Counted from the stretch's first letter, positions 17,366-25,403 are shown. The stretch: DNA of 42,708 nucleotides from Nocardia cerradoensis NBRC 101014 (GCF_000308535.1 NZ_BAFW01000175.1:1-42708); one strand, 5' to 3'. Made by a program: numbers and translations. Notes: generated from the sequence alone by a model not told the origin.

Positions 17366-17677
17366 CGTTACCTCCCGGGGGACGGTCCGGGGCGGTTCAC
17401 CGGCGGCGCGGGTGCACCGGATCGAGCCCGGACGGCTGGGTGGCGCCTCGGCGAGGCGCGGGACGGTGTTCGCGCGGCGCTGGTCGAACGACGAGTCGTC
17501 TCGATGTGCGAGACGTGACTGCGAGTCTAGGGGCGAATACGGCCGCCCGGGCTTCGCCGAGAATTCGAGCCCGTAAATTGTGTGCAAACACCCGATGTGG
17601 ATCGGCCCGCGCGGACCGCGCCCGCCCCGGTCTCTCGATGCGTCCCGCGGCGTCGGACGGCCGGGTACGATGGGTAA
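17366..17677. other. Divergent intergenic spacer
   Basis: A 312-base gap between WS/DGAT (minus) and the MetE/UROD-like gene (plus). The plus-strand gene has a -10 box at 17666-17671. The rest is GC-rich, and no supported ORF or RNA gene was seen in it. Confidence 0.55.
17666..17671 (+). promoter_or_regulatory. -10 element of a probably leaderless promoter
   Basis: TACGAT is followed by GGGTAA and then the ATG at 17678, again a 6-base spacing with no ribosome site. This supports a leaderless transcript. Confidence 0.45.
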
Positions 17678-18712
17678 ATGCCTTCGCGCAGCGTGCATTT
17701 CGTGGGGAGCTTCCCCGCCGCGAGTACGGATGAGGCGATGCGGGCGATGGCGGACAGCGCGGGTCCGCTGTTACACACCCTGCCCACCGGTGAGACCCGC
17801 CGGTACGAGTACTACGTCCGCCCGATCCTGGAAGACCTGGTCGCTCAGGGCGCGCTGGAGGTCACCCGGGCTGGGGAGTGGCGGACTCGGCGCGATCGGC
17901 CTCGATATCGGGTGCCGGAGGCCCGAACGGCGGCCGGGGACGGGATGCACCTCGGGTATTCGGGGGAAGCCGCCGAGGCGCTGCCGATCTTCTCCGCCGT
18001 GCGCGCCGAGCTGGGCCGCCCCGAACTCGCGTTGCAGATCGGCATGCCGACCGATCTCACCCTGGCGTTCGTCGCATTGGGGCCCAAGGGAATTCGCTCC
18101 GAACGCGCCGCGTTCACCGAGGCCACCGTCCGGGAGATCGCCGCCGTCACACGGGCGGGCGGTGACGATGTGGTGATCCAGCTGGAGGCCACCGCGGAAC
18201 TGGTGGCGATGGCGCTGACCCAGCCCGCGCACCGCATGGTGGAGCGGCTGCTGGGCTCGGGCCGGGGAATCGCGGCGCTCGCCGCCGCGGCCCCGGAGGG
18301 CACCCGGATCGGCGTGCACCTGTGCCTGGGTAGCCTGCACAACAAGGGCGTGCCGCTGCGCACCGCCCGGCCGTTCGTCGATCTGGCCAATTCGGTTGCG
18401 CGGCAATGGCCCTCCGGACGCACGCTGGAGTACGTCCATGTTCCGTTCGCCGCCGGCGACAGACCGCCGGCTGCGGAGTCCCGGTTCTACGCTCCCCTCG
18501 CCGATCTGTCCCTGCCCGCGGGCACCCGCTTCTACGCGGGTGTCGTCCACGACGTGCCGACCGAGGATGAGCAGCGAAAGACGCTGCACACCATCGAGAA
18601 TGCGCTGGGCCGCCGCGTCGACGGCGTCGCCTGCGCCTGCGGGCTCGGCCGTCGCCCCCGTGCCGTCGCGGACGCGCTCATGGCGCGCGCCGTGACACTG
18701 GCGGGTTCGTGA
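17678..18712 (+). CDS. MetE/UROD-like TIM-barrel protein of unknown function
   Basis: A 344-residue protein that I place with moderate confidence in the uroporphyrinogen decarboxylase / methionine synthase II-like barrel superfamily. It begins VHFVGSFPAASTDEAM, has IQIGMPTDLT-type strands in the middle, and GVHLCLGSLHNKG where these barrels often carry a metal or substrate loop, then a late GVACACGLGRR with two cysteines. HxC...C residues could bind zinc. Length fits a single barrel. It is probably leaderless and ends 15 bases before the convergent lsr2. The methyl donor or substrate, if any, is unknown. Confidence 0.6.
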   Translation: MPSRSVHFVGSFPAASTDEAMRAMADSAGPLLHTLPTGETRRYEYYVRPILEDLVAQGALEVTRAGEWRTRRDRPRYRVPEARTAAGDGMHLGYSGEAAEALPIFSAVRAELGRPELALQIGMPTDLTLAFVALGPKGIRSERAAFTEATVREIAAVTRAGGDDVVIQLEATAELVAMALTQPAHRMVERLLGSGRGIAALAAAAPEGTRIGVHLCLGSLHNKGVPLRTARPFVDLANSVARQWPSGRTLEYVHVPFAAGDRPPAAESRFYAPLADLSLPAGTRFYAGVVHDVPTEDEQRKTLHTIENALGRRVDGVACACGLGRRPRAVADALMARAVTLAGS

Positions 18713-18727
18713 CGGGCGGACCGTCGT

Positions 18728-19066
18728 CTAGCCGGCCTTGTTGTAGGCCTCGACGATGTCCTTGTGGATCCGGCCGCGGCTCGAGATCTCGTAGCCGTTG
18801 TTGCGCGCCCACTCCCGGATGGCGGCGGTCTGCTCGCGGTCCGGGGTCGTGCGGGCGGCGCCGGACTTGACGGCGCCCTTGCGGTTTCGGCCGACCTTGC
18901 GGGCGGACTCGGTCCACTGCTCGAAGATCTTGCGCAACTTCTCGGCGTTCTTGGTCGACAGGTCGATTTCGTATTCGACCCCGTCGATGCCGAAGTGCAC
19001 CGTCTGGTCGGCATCGGACTTGCCGTCGTAGTCGTCCACCAGCTCGACGATGACCTTCTTGGCCAT
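18728..19066 (-). CDS. lsr2: Lsr2 nucleoid-associated protein
   Basis: A 112-residue Lsr2, the H-NS-like xenogeneic silencer of actinobacteria that coats AT-rich DNA. The N-terminal dimerisation domain starts MAKKVIVELVDDYDG and includes VHFGIDGVEYEIDLS; the C-terminal DNA-binding domain carries IREWARNNGYEISSRGRI, whose RGR is the minor-groove AT-hook. A GGAGGG ribosome site precedes the ATG. The length and both domains are complete, so it should be functional. The upstream 109-base spacer separates it from the alcohol dehydrogenase gene on the same strand. Confidence 0.97.
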   Translation of the reverse strand: MAKKVIVELVDDYDGKSDADQTVHFGIDGVEYEIDLSTKNAEKLRKIFEQWTESARKVGRNRKGAVKSGAARTTPDREQTAAIREWARNNGYEISSRGRIHKDIVEAYNKAG

Positions 19067-19175
19067 GAAAACCCACCCTCCACTCAGCTCTTATGTGACG
19101 CGGCGAAAATGCTAATCGAGTTGGCGAGAGCGTCGTTGAGCAGGGTGAGAACAGTGGCTCGCGGGTAGGTTCGCG

Positions 19176-20345
19176 TCACGGGCGGAAGATCGCGCGCACG
19201 CACCCTTCTCGTTTGTTCTTGAACAGGTCGTACCCGTGCACGGCGTCCTCCAGCGGGAGATCGTGGGTGATCAGATAGGACGGATCGAGGTCGCCCTGCT
19301 GGATGTAGTCGAAGATGCGGCGGACGTAGCGCTGGCCGTGCTGTTGTGCGCTGCGGATCGTGAGGCTCTTGTTGGTGACGACGGCCATCGGGAACTTGTC
19401 GGTCAGGCCGTAGACGCCGAGTACCGACACCACCCCGCCCTTGCGGCAGGCGAGGAGCGCCTCGCGCAGTGGTGTGGCGCGGTCCGTTTCGAGGCGCAGG
19501 AGTTGTTTGACGCGGTCGTAGGCGTGCTGCAGCCCGGTGCCGTGCCCCTCCATACCCACCGCGTCGATGCAGGCGTCCGGACCGCGGCCGCCGGTCATCT
19601 CGGCGATGGTGTTCTGCACGCTGTCCACCGCGGTGTAGTCGATGGTTTCGGCATCGAAGTGCTTGTGCGCCAGCGCCAGACGTTCGCGATAGCGGTCGAT
19701 CACGATCACGCGTTCGGCGCCGAGCAGCCGCGCCGAGTGCCCGGCCATCAGCCCGACCCCGCCGCTGCCCCAGATGGCGACCGTATCGCCGGGGGAGATG
19801 TCGCAGAATTCGGCGCCCATCAGTCCGGTCGGCACGGCGTCGGAGACGAACAGGGCCTGTTCGTCGGTGATCTCGCCGGGGACGGGGAAGCAGTTGACAT
19901 CGGCGAAGGGGACCCGCACGTATTGGGCGTGCGAACCTTGGTATCCGCCGAAGGGATGGGTGTAGCCGTAGATGCCGGCGGTCGGGTAGCCGAGCACGGG
20001 GCGTTGCAGGTGGGCGTTCGGGTTGGTGGTGTCGCAGGCGGCCCACAGGTCGTGTTCGCAGAACCAGCACGAGCCGCATCCGATGAACGAGGGCACCACC
20101 ACCCGGTCACCGACGCCGCGGTGGGTGACCTCGGAGCCGACGGCGACCACGACGCCGACGAACTCGTGCCCGAAGACGTCACCGTGCCGCATTCCGGGCA
20201 GATAGCCGTCGATGAAATGCAGATCCGAGCCGCAGGTGGTGGTCAGCCGGACCGCCACGACGGCGTCGTGCGGGTTGACCACCGAGGGGTCGGGCACGGT
20301 CTCGACGGCGAGATCGTTCACCCCGTTCCAGCACAGTGCGCGCAT
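19176..20345 (-). CDS. Zinc-dependent alcohol / formaldehyde dehydrogenase family protein
   Basis: A 389-residue medium-chain dehydrogenase of the formaldehyde dehydrogenase-like branch, oxidising an alcohol or aldehyde adduct with NAD. The catalytic zinc region is TTCGSDLHFIDGYL and GHEFVG; four structural zinc cysteines lie in GCGSCWFCEHDLWAAC; the nucleotide motif is WGSGGVGLMAGHSARLLGA. It lacks anything that would fix the cofactor thiol. The SRPBCC gene lies 25 bases upstream on the same strand, so the two are probably one operon, a common pairing in Nocardia. Confidence 0.9.
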   Translation of the reverse strand: MRALCWNGVNDLAVETVPDPSVVNPHDAVVAVRLTTTCGSDLHFIDGYLPGMRHGDVFGHEFVGVVVAVGSEVTHRGVGDRVVVPSFIGCGSCWFCEHDLWAACDTTNPNAHLQRPVLGYPTAGIYGYTHPFGGYQGSHAQYVRVPFADVNCFPVPGEITDEQALFVSDAVPTGLMGAEFCDISPGDTVAIWGSGGVGLMAGHSARLLGAERVIVIDRYRERLALAHKHFDAETIDYTAVDSVQNTIAEMTGGRGPDACIDAVGMEGHGTGLQHAYDRVKQLLRLETDRATPLREALLACRKGGVVSVLGVYGLTDKFPMAVVTNKSLTIRSAQQHGQRYVRRIFDYIQQGDLDPSYLITHDLPLEDAVHGYDLFKNKREGCVRAIFRP

Positions 20346-20370
20346 GAATCGTTCCTCTCCGTCCGAGGGG

Positions 20371-20883
20371 CTATTCGTCCGAGGCGGCGCGCGTGCTCGG
20401 ATTTCCGGCGAGGGTCGGTATCTCGCCCGTCTGCAGCAGCGCCCGCGCGCGGTAGAGCGCCGCGAACGCGGCGGTGTCGGTGAGTATGTCGGGGAGCGGC
20501 GCCCCCACGGACAGGGTCACTTCGGTGCCGAGCCCCTGCGGCGCGTCCCGGAAGTCGAGCTGCAGGTAGGTGCCGGTCGGGTCGTCGCCGGTACCGGTGA
20601 AGCGCAGCGTGCCCGGCTCTTCGGTGAGTGCCGTTGTCCAGGTGACGGTTTCGCCGTCGTCCGGGCCCAGCCGCCACACGTATCGGGCGCCGTCGGCGGT
20701 GTGTACCGAAGCCATCTCCCCGAACACCCGGGAGAGCATTCGCGGATCGTGCCAGAGCCGTTCGACCTCCGCGCGCGGACGCCCGATCGTCACGATCTGC
20801 GGGTGTCCGCGACTCGAGGCCGCGCCGACAACTTTCGTGACCACGGCGCCGAGCCGATCCATGACCGCATCGGTGACATTCAT
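20371..20883 (-). CDS. SRPBCC (START-like) family protein
   Basis: A 170-residue START/cyclase-dehydrase-like protein with the helix-grip fold that binds hydrophobic ligands. Marks are the IVTIGRPRAEVERLWHDP strand-helix, VWRLGPDDGETVTW, and the strand GTEVTLSVG. Family members include lipid-binding and coenzyme Q-binding proteins; the ligand here is unknown. It is the first gene of a probable operon with the alcohol dehydrogenase 25 bases downstream. The ATG lies after a GAGG-type ribosome site. Confidence 0.75.
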   Translation of the reverse strand: MNVTDAVMDRLGAVVTKVVGAASSRGHPQIVTIGRPRAEVERLWHDPRMLSRVFGEMASVHTADGARYVWRLGPDDGETVTWTTALTEEPGTLRFTGTGDDPTGTYLQLDFRDAPQGLGTEVTLSVGAPLPDILTDTAAFAALYRARALLQTGEIPTLAGNPSTRAASDE

Positions 20884-20998
20884 CCGGGCCTCCTCGCCGG
20901 TCGCTTCGCTGGCGAGCTACCCGGCGCCGCCGGGGGTAAACGCCAATTGCCGGAAGGTCGCGGGGTGTTCGTAACCGTCTCGTTCGCAACTTTTCCGA

Positions 20999-21032
20999 GT
21001 GGTAATGTCTCGCGCCGCGGTGTCGTTACCAC
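20999..21032. other. Inverted repeat in the spacer before the small ORF
   Basis: GTGGTAA at 20999-21005 and TTACCAC at 21026-21032 are perfect 7-bp arms around 20 bases. The 276-base spacer 20884-21159 is otherwise without a gene. The dyad may be an operator or a transcript hairpin; no more can be said. Confidence 0.3.
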
Positions 21033-21159
21033 GGGTTCCGAATCGGCGGAGCGTCCGTCAGCCTACCGAATTTTCCGAAATGTCTATCTTTCACAAGATT
21101 GCTGGGCTAGGTTCTCCGCTACGCCGGACACTCGGCGGATGAGAAAGTCGGAGGACACC

Positions 21160-21255
21160 GTGGAATTTCTTGGCTCTGTCGCTGGCATCCTGCAGATGGT
21201 GATCGGCACCATCCTTGCCAACACCGGTTCGGGTGGCTCCGGCTCCGGCTGGTGA
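21160..21255 (+). CDS. 31-residue hydrophobic small protein with Gly/Ser tail
   Basis: A very short gene: a GTG start six bases after a GGAGG ribosome site, 31 codons and a TGA. The first about 22 residues (EFLGSVAGILQMVIGTILA) form an amphipathic or membrane helix, and the rest is a flexible TGSGGSGSGW tail. A perfect 13-bp hairpin follows 7 bases after the stop, so ribosome site, ORF and terminator form a complete small transcription unit. It could be a membrane-active peptide, a small secreted peptide or a membrane protein regulator. I do not recognise a named family. Confidence 0.55.
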   Translation: MEFLGSVAGILQMVIGTILANTGSGGSGSGW

Positions 21256-21262
21256 TCGCGAC

Positions 21263-21293
21263 GGATTCGGCTCGCTACCGGCGAGCCGAATCC
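21263..21293. terminator. Perfect 13-bp stem after the small ORF
   Basis: GGATTCGGCTCGC at 21263-21275 pairs perfectly with 21281-21293 around a 5-base loop. It lies between the small ORF (plus) and the convergent EF-G-like gene (minus) and can end both transcripts. There is no T-tract. Confidence 0.7.
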
Positions 21294-21342
21294 ACCGCGC
21301 GGGTGACGGCGGTGTCGCCGAGGCGGTCGTCGGCCCGGTCGT

Positions 21343-22131
21343 TCACTGATCGAGCGCATGCTCCGGTTGGCAGACGTGCATCGGTGACGGCAGGTACCGG
21401 ACCATCGCGTCCAGCAGTGCGGCGGTGTCGTCGGTGCGCGGCGACGCATCGCACAGGATGGGCACGACGTCGCCGATCCGGGTGAGGCGGCGGATCCGGT
21501 CGTACAACTGTTCCGGCGGCGGCTTCCCGGTGCTCGGCACGCCGGGGCGCGCGGTGTCCTGCGCCAGCACCGCGTCGACGAGTTCGTGATACCGCTGTTC
21601 GGCGACCGGCCAGTGACTGCCGAAGAATTCGACGGCCATCGGTTCGAGTGCCCACATCGGGATCAGATCGATGACGCCCTCGAATGTGGCTCCGATGCCG
21701 AGCGGAATCTGCACCGTCAGCGGCACCGCTCCGCGCGTGGCGGCGACGGTGCGCACGCAGCGGCCGAAATCCGCGGCGCGATGGTCGAGTCCGCGCACCA
21801 GGCACAGGCGGGCTACCTGGTGGTCGTCGGCCACGCGCAGAATCGTCTCGAGTCGCGCGGCGCTCGCCGCGGCCGCGTTCATCAGCGCGACCACCCCGTC
21901 GGCCGTCCGCACGGCCCGTTCGAGTTCCGCGATCGGCGCGTGGCTCGACAGTTCGGTGAGGCGAACCGTGTGCTCGACGCCGTCGGTCACCCAGTGGACG
22001 GTGACCGCTGAGTGGGACCCGTTCCCGGCGGGCCGGCGGCACAGCCGGCCGAGGAGCGCCGTCGTCTCCCCGGGTTCCCCGACGATCGTGACGTTGCGAA
22101 TCGACTGCGGGTCAATGATTTTCATGCCCAT
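21343..22131 (-). CDS. Stand-alone degenerate EF-G-like GTPase domain protein
   Basis: A 262-residue protein that aligns along its full length with domain I (G plus G') of elongation factor G but has no domains II-V. The usual landmarks are altered: the P-loop GHxDxGKT is GEPGETT (18-24), so the nucleotide-binding lysine is lost; DTPGH becomes TELSSHA (59-65); and NKMD becomes RGLD (113-116). The G' part (GATFEGVIDLIPMWAL) and the final VVPILCDAS...LLDAMVRYLPSP are well kept. It is unlikely to hydrolyse GTP. It could bind the ribosome or another partner as a decoy. Starts at 22131 or 22125 are both possible. Confidence 0.75.
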   Translation of the reverse strand: MGMKIIDPQSIRNVTIVGEPGETTALLGRLCRRPAGNGSHSAVTVHWVTDGVEHTVRLTELSSHAPIAELERAVRTADGVVALMNAAAASAARLETILRVADDHQVARLCLVRGLDHRAADFGRCVRTVAATRGAVPLTVQIPLGIGATFEGVIDLIPMWALEPMAVEFFGSHWPVAEQRYHELVDAVLAQDTARPGVPSTGKPPPEQLYDRIRRLTRIGDVVPILCDASPRTDDTAALLDAMVRYLPSPMHVCQPEHALDQ

Positions 22132-22234
22132 CGCGGTGTGGTACTCCAGATCGACTCGAGGGTGGGGGCCATCCTCGATCCGGTCACACCGTACCCGGGC
22201 GCGTGCATCGGCGGAGCGGATTTCCTCGCCAAAA

Positions 22235-22249
22235 TAGAACGTGTTCCTA
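22235..22249. promoter_or_regulatory. KstR-like operator
   Basis: TAGAACGTGTTCCTA fits the AAC-nn-GTT core of the KstR steroid-catabolism repressor (consensus TnnAACnnGTTnnA), apart from one extra base in the right flank. It ends 13 bases before the DUF35 GTG start and overlaps the expected promoter. M. tuberculosis has a KstR site before Rv1628c, the DUF35 partner of the Rv1627c thiolase. Confidence 0.55.
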
Positions 22250-22262
22250 TATCGTCGGCGCT

Positions 22263-22709
22263 GTGCAGAAAGAACAACGCCCCGCCGTGGAAGGTTGGTT
22301 CACTGCGGACGACGGCACCGTACGTCTCCAGGGAAGTCGCTGCGATGTCTGCGGCACACCGTACTTCCCGCGGAACACGCTGGCCTGCCGCAACCCGCAG
22401 TGCGCGAGTCCGAAGGACGGATCCGAACTGGTCGAGTATCTGTTCTCCACGCGAGGCCGGATCTGGTCGTACGCGGACGCCCGCTACAAACCGCCCGCAC
22501 CCTATGTCTCGCCGGATCCGTTCGAGCCGTACGTCGTGGCGGCGGTGGAGCTCGAGGAAGAGCAGATGGTGATTCTCGGGCAGGTCGTGCGCGGCCTCAC
22601 CGTGGACGACCTGGCCGTCGGCATGCCGGTCGAACTGACCCTGGGCGTGCTGTACGAGGACGAGGAAGCGGAGCACACGGTGTGGATGTGGAGGCCGGTC
22701 GATGCCTGA
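22263..22709 (+). CDS. DUF35 zinc-ribbon/OB-fold protein, partner of the thiolase
   Basis: A 148-residue DUF35 protein with an N-terminal zinc ribbon (C27, C30, C42 and C47 in CDVCG and CRNPQC) and an OB-fold (EPYVVAAVELEEEQMVILGQ). Such proteins form a complex with thiolase-like lipid-transfer proteins in steroid and fatty acyl-CoA breakdown. The GTG start is used because a TATCGT -10 box lies 7 bases upstream; a longer start would cover the KstR-like site. The thiolase gene overlaps its end by 8 bases, so the two are translated together. The pair resembles Rv1628c/Rv1627c. Confidence 0.85.
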   Translation: MQKEQRPAVEGWFTADDGTVRLQGSRCDVCGTPYFPRNTLACRNPQCASPKDGSELVEYLFSTRGRIWSYADARYKPPAPYVSPDPFEPYVVAAVELEEEQMVILGQVVRGLTVDDLAVGMPVELTLGVLYEDEEAEHTVWMWRPVDA

Positions 22710-23901
22710 CAACGATCGCGATATCGCCGTCCTCGGTGCGGGTATGCACCAGTGGGGCAAATGGGGACGCAATTTCGTCGAATACGGCCTGGTGGCCGCG
22801 CGGGCGGCGCTGGCCGATGCCGGCGTCGACCATCGCGACGTCGGCTACATCGCCGGCGCGGACACGATCCGCAACGGCTACCCCGGATTCGTGTCGGGTG
22901 CGACGTTCGCCCAGGCGCTCGGCTGGTCCGGCGCCCGGATCTCGAGCAGCTACGCCGCGTGCGCCTCCGGCGCTCAGGCCATCGCCAACGCGCGGGCGCA
23001 GATCCTGGCCGGGCTGACCGATGTGGCGCTCGTGGTCGGTGCGGATGCCGCCCCGAAGGGGTTCTTCCAGCCGGTCGGCGGTGAGCGCCGCGACGATCCG
23101 GACTGGTTGCGTTTCCATCTGCTCGGCGCCACCAACCCCATCTACTTCGCGCTCTACGCGCGCCGGCGGATGGCGCTGCACGGGGCCACGCTCGACGATT
23201 TCGCCGCCGTCAAGGTGAAGAACGCCAAACACGGCCTGAACAACCCTTACGCGCGCTACCGCAAGGAGGTCGCGGCCGAGGAGGTCGCGGCGTCGGCGAT
23301 CGTCTCCGATCCGTTGCGGCTGCTCGACATCTGCGCCACCAGTGACGGCGGCGCCGCGCTGGTGCTGACGTCGATGGATTACGCCCGCCGCCACGGCATC
23401 GCCGACCCGGTCCGCATCCGGGCGCTGTCCACGGTCACGCCGACCTTCCCGAAAACCGTGCTCGATCTGCCGGATTTCGCGACCGACTCCGCGGTGGCCT
23501 TCGATGCGCCCTCGCGGTCGTTCCGGTCCGCGATCGCGGACGCCGCCTACGAGGAGGCCGGACTCGGCCCCGCCGATCTGTCCTTCGCGGAGGTCTACGA
23601 CCTGTCCACCGCGCTGGAGCTGGACTGGTACGAAGATATCGGGCTGTGCGAGATCGGCGGCGCCGAGGAGCTGTTGCGCAGCGGCGCAACCACTTTGGGT
23701 GGCCGCGTGCCGGTGAATCCCAGCGGCGGCCTGGCCTGCTTCGGTGAGGCCATCCCGGCGCAGGCGATCGCTCAGATCTGCGAACTCACCTGGCAGTTGC
23801 GCGGCCAGGCCGACGGTCGTCAGGTGGAGAACGCCCGCGCCGGTATCGCCGTGAACCAGGGCCTGTTCGGCCACGGTTCGGCGATCATCGCCACCCGCTG
23901 A
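22702..23901 (+). CDS. Lipid-transfer protein/thiolase-like acyl-CoA lyase
   Basis: A 399-residue SCP2-thiolase-like protein, close in length to M. tuberculosis Rv1627c. It keeps a nucleophile-type Cys87 in SYAACASGAQAI, the GGLACFGEAIPA segment and a final NQGLFGHGSAII. The usual GHP histidine of true thiolases is replaced (GEA), as in the Ltp aldolase-like branch, so it may cleave a beta-hydroxy- or beta-keto-acyl-CoA in sterol side-chain or branched-acyl breakdown rather than act as a classical thiolase. It should work with the DUF35 partner encoded just before it. A strong hairpin follows the gene. Confidence 0.85.
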   Translation: MPDNDRDIAVLGAGMHQWGKWGRNFVEYGLVAARAALADAGVDHRDVGYIAGADTIRNGYPGFVSGATFAQALGWSGARISSSYAACASGAQAIANARAQILAGLTDVALVVGADAAPKGFFQPVGGERRDDPDWLRFHLLGATNPIYFALYARRRMALHGATLDDFAAVKVKNAKHGLNNPYARYRKEVAAEEVAASAIVSDPLRLLDICATSDGGAALVLTSMDYARRHGIADPVRIRALSTVTPTFPKTVLDLPDFATDSAVAFDAPSRSFRSAIADAAYEEAGLGPADLSFAEVYDLSTALELDWYEDIGLCEIGGAEELLRSGATTLGGRVPVNPSGGLACFGEAIPAQAIAQICELTWQLRGQADGRQVENARAGIAVNQGLFGHGSAIIATR

Positions 23902-23915
23902 AGCCGCTCCGCTCA

Positions 23916-23944
23916 CGAAAACCCGGGTCGCACCCGGGTTTTCG
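23916..23944. terminator. Perfect 13-bp stem with TTTT in the arm
   Basis: CGAAAACCCGGGT at 23916-23928 pairs with 23932-23944 around CGC. It lies 15 bases after the thiolase stop and 32 bases before the end of the convergent secreted protein gene, and can serve both strands; the AAAA/TTTT arms give T-rich ends. Confidence 0.8.
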
Positions 23945-23975
23945 CGTATCCAGGCAGGTTCGGGGTCCGGCTCGC

Positions 23976-24326
23976 TCAGCCCCAGGTTGCCTGGTCCGGC
24001 ACGGTGGAAGTGAAGATCACGTAGAAGTGCTGGCCCGGCAGGAGTTCGTTGATGTCGTGCCAGCGGCCGGCGGGATCGCGCTGGTAGTAGTGCTCGAGGC
24101 CGGTGCCGTCGTCGTAGCAGACGATGCCGGCGGTGCCGAACGGGCTCCAATACACCTCGGTGCCCGGTCGCGGTGGTTCCAGTGGGGTACGGAACTGCTG
24201 GCTGCACGGGGTGATCACCGGGTGATAGATGCTGGGTTGGGCGACCGCGCTCGGCGCCAGTGCCGCGAGTCCGGCGGCCGAGATCGCGGCGGCGGTGAGA
24301 ACACGGCGGACGGTGAAATTCGGCAA
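23976..24326 (-). CDS. Small secreted protein with a TTG start
   Basis: A protein of about 116 residues with a clear signal peptide: a basic FTVRRV start, the hydrophobic TAAAISAAGLAALAPSAVA, and a likely cleavage after AVA. The mature part is 80-85 residues with two cysteines (TPCSQQ and VCYDDG) that could form a disulfide, and many aromatic residues. AAGGAG sits 5-6 bases before the TTG, so the start at 24326 is preferred over an ATG 16 codons upstream, which would spoil the signal peptide. The function is unknown. Confidence 0.7.
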   Translation of the reverse strand: MPNFTVRRVLTAAAISAAGLAALAPSAVAQPSIYHPVITPCSQQFRTPLEPPRPGTEVYWSPFGTAGIVCYDDGTGLEHYYQRDPAGRWHDINELLPGQHFYVIFTSTVPDQATWG

Positions 24327-24473
24327 TTCTGCTCCTTGCCTGTCGGAAAAGAGTTCACTGGCCTGTGTCGGCAACCCTACGGTCTCCTCGTGTGATGAAA
24401 AAGTGGTTTGGCAGGCCGGGATCGGGGTTTTCGGTAGTCAGCTGTGATCTTGGGGGAACGAGGAGTGAGCCGC

Positions 24474-24635
24474 ATGCCGAGTAACAGAGATTCCGTATTC
24501 GTCGACGATGAGGCCCTGGCCTCGATGCCTGCCGAACAACCGGCCGCGGTGAGCTGGCCGGATCCCAGCCCCCTCGATTCGTGGTGGAACGACGTCATGG
24601 GCCTGTCGGCCGACCCGCCCCGCCCGAACGCCTAG
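24474..24635 (+). CDS. Short acidic hypothetical protein
   Basis: A possible 53-residue gene. ATG at 24474 follows GAGGAG by about 8 bases; a GTG at 24465 is an alternative. The product is acidic and proline-rich (DDEALASMPAEQP, then LDSWWNDVMGL). It lies alone between two minus-strand genes. A weak 7-bp inverted repeat overlaps its stop (24634-24640 with 24655-24661). Nothing identifies a function, and it may not be expressed. Confidence 0.35.
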   Translation: MPSNRDSVFVDDEALASMPAEQPAAVSWPDPSPLDSWWNDVMGLSADPPRPNA

Positions 24636-24716
24636 CCCGACATCACCGCGTCGCTCGGGCTGCGGCGAGTCACTGCCGGGCGCGGCGCGCCGACGACAGC
24701 GCGCACGAATGAATAC

Positions 24717-25403
24717 TCAGGAGGTGGGGCCGGATGACGGCTCTGCGCCGCGTCCCTCGCGGCTGCCCCGGTAGGCGCTGCGCCGAAGACGGGTGATGAA
24801 CCGCGGGGCCAGCGCGACATCGGGCGGATGGTGCAGGGTCGGGTCGACGGCGTCTTCGGGAGGCGGGGCCACGGTTTCGGCGGTGAGCCGCAGGTCCGCG
24901 AACGGTTCTTCGGGTCCGTTCAGTCGCGCGGCGGTCAGGGTGAAACCGAGGCCGTGTGTGGTCGCGTATTCGCGCAGCGTCGCCAGGGAGGCATCGGCGG
25001 GTTGATCGGCGTTCGGCCGGGCGAATATCCACTGCGGGTCGCCGCCGTCGAACCGATAGGCCATCAGCGTCCCGTAGGTCGCGTGGCGCCAGGACGGAAC
25101 CGGTATCGCGAAGAATCGGGTCAGCGTGCCGGTGGGTGTGGACGCCAGGGCGAGGTCCCAGCGCCCGCCGGGGGTCCGCACGCGCAGCCCGATTCCCACG
25201 GCGTCGGGCACGCGTCCCGGCATGCCGAGGGCTTTGGACAGGCGGACCTCGACGTCGCGTTCTCCATCCCCGAAATACCTCTCGAAGGCCGCGGCGGGGC
25301 GCAGGTGCCCGCTGAACCAGAGGCCGCGTGGATGGAAGACGCGGGCGCGCCGGGCACGGGCGACCAGCTCGAACGATTCCTCGACCAGGCGTTCGGCTTT
25401 CAC
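24717..25403 (-). CDS. Catalase-fold-like hypothetical protein
   Basis: A 228-residue protein with a pattern reminiscent of the catalase beta-barrel core: VFHPRGLWFSGHLRPA at the start, then PDAVGIGLRVRTPGGRWDLALAST, then a long C-terminal region. The heme-ligand region of true catalases is not evident and the protein is about half their length, so peroxidase activity should not be assumed. Close relatives in Nocardia and mycobacteria are usually left as hypothetical. It is transcribed away from the sulfur region and has no close partner. The family call is tentative. Confidence 0.5.
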   Translation of the reverse strand: MKAERLVEESFELVARARRARVFHPRGLWFSGHLRPAAAFERYFGDGERDVEVRLSKALGMPGRVPDAVGIGLRVRTPGGRWDLALASTPTGTLTRFFAIPVPSWRHATYGTLMAYRFDGGDPQWIFARPNADQPADASLATLREYATTHGLGFTLTAARLNGPEEPFADLRLTAETVAPPPEDAVDPTLHHPPDVALAPRFITRLRRSAYRGSREGRGAEPSSGPTS

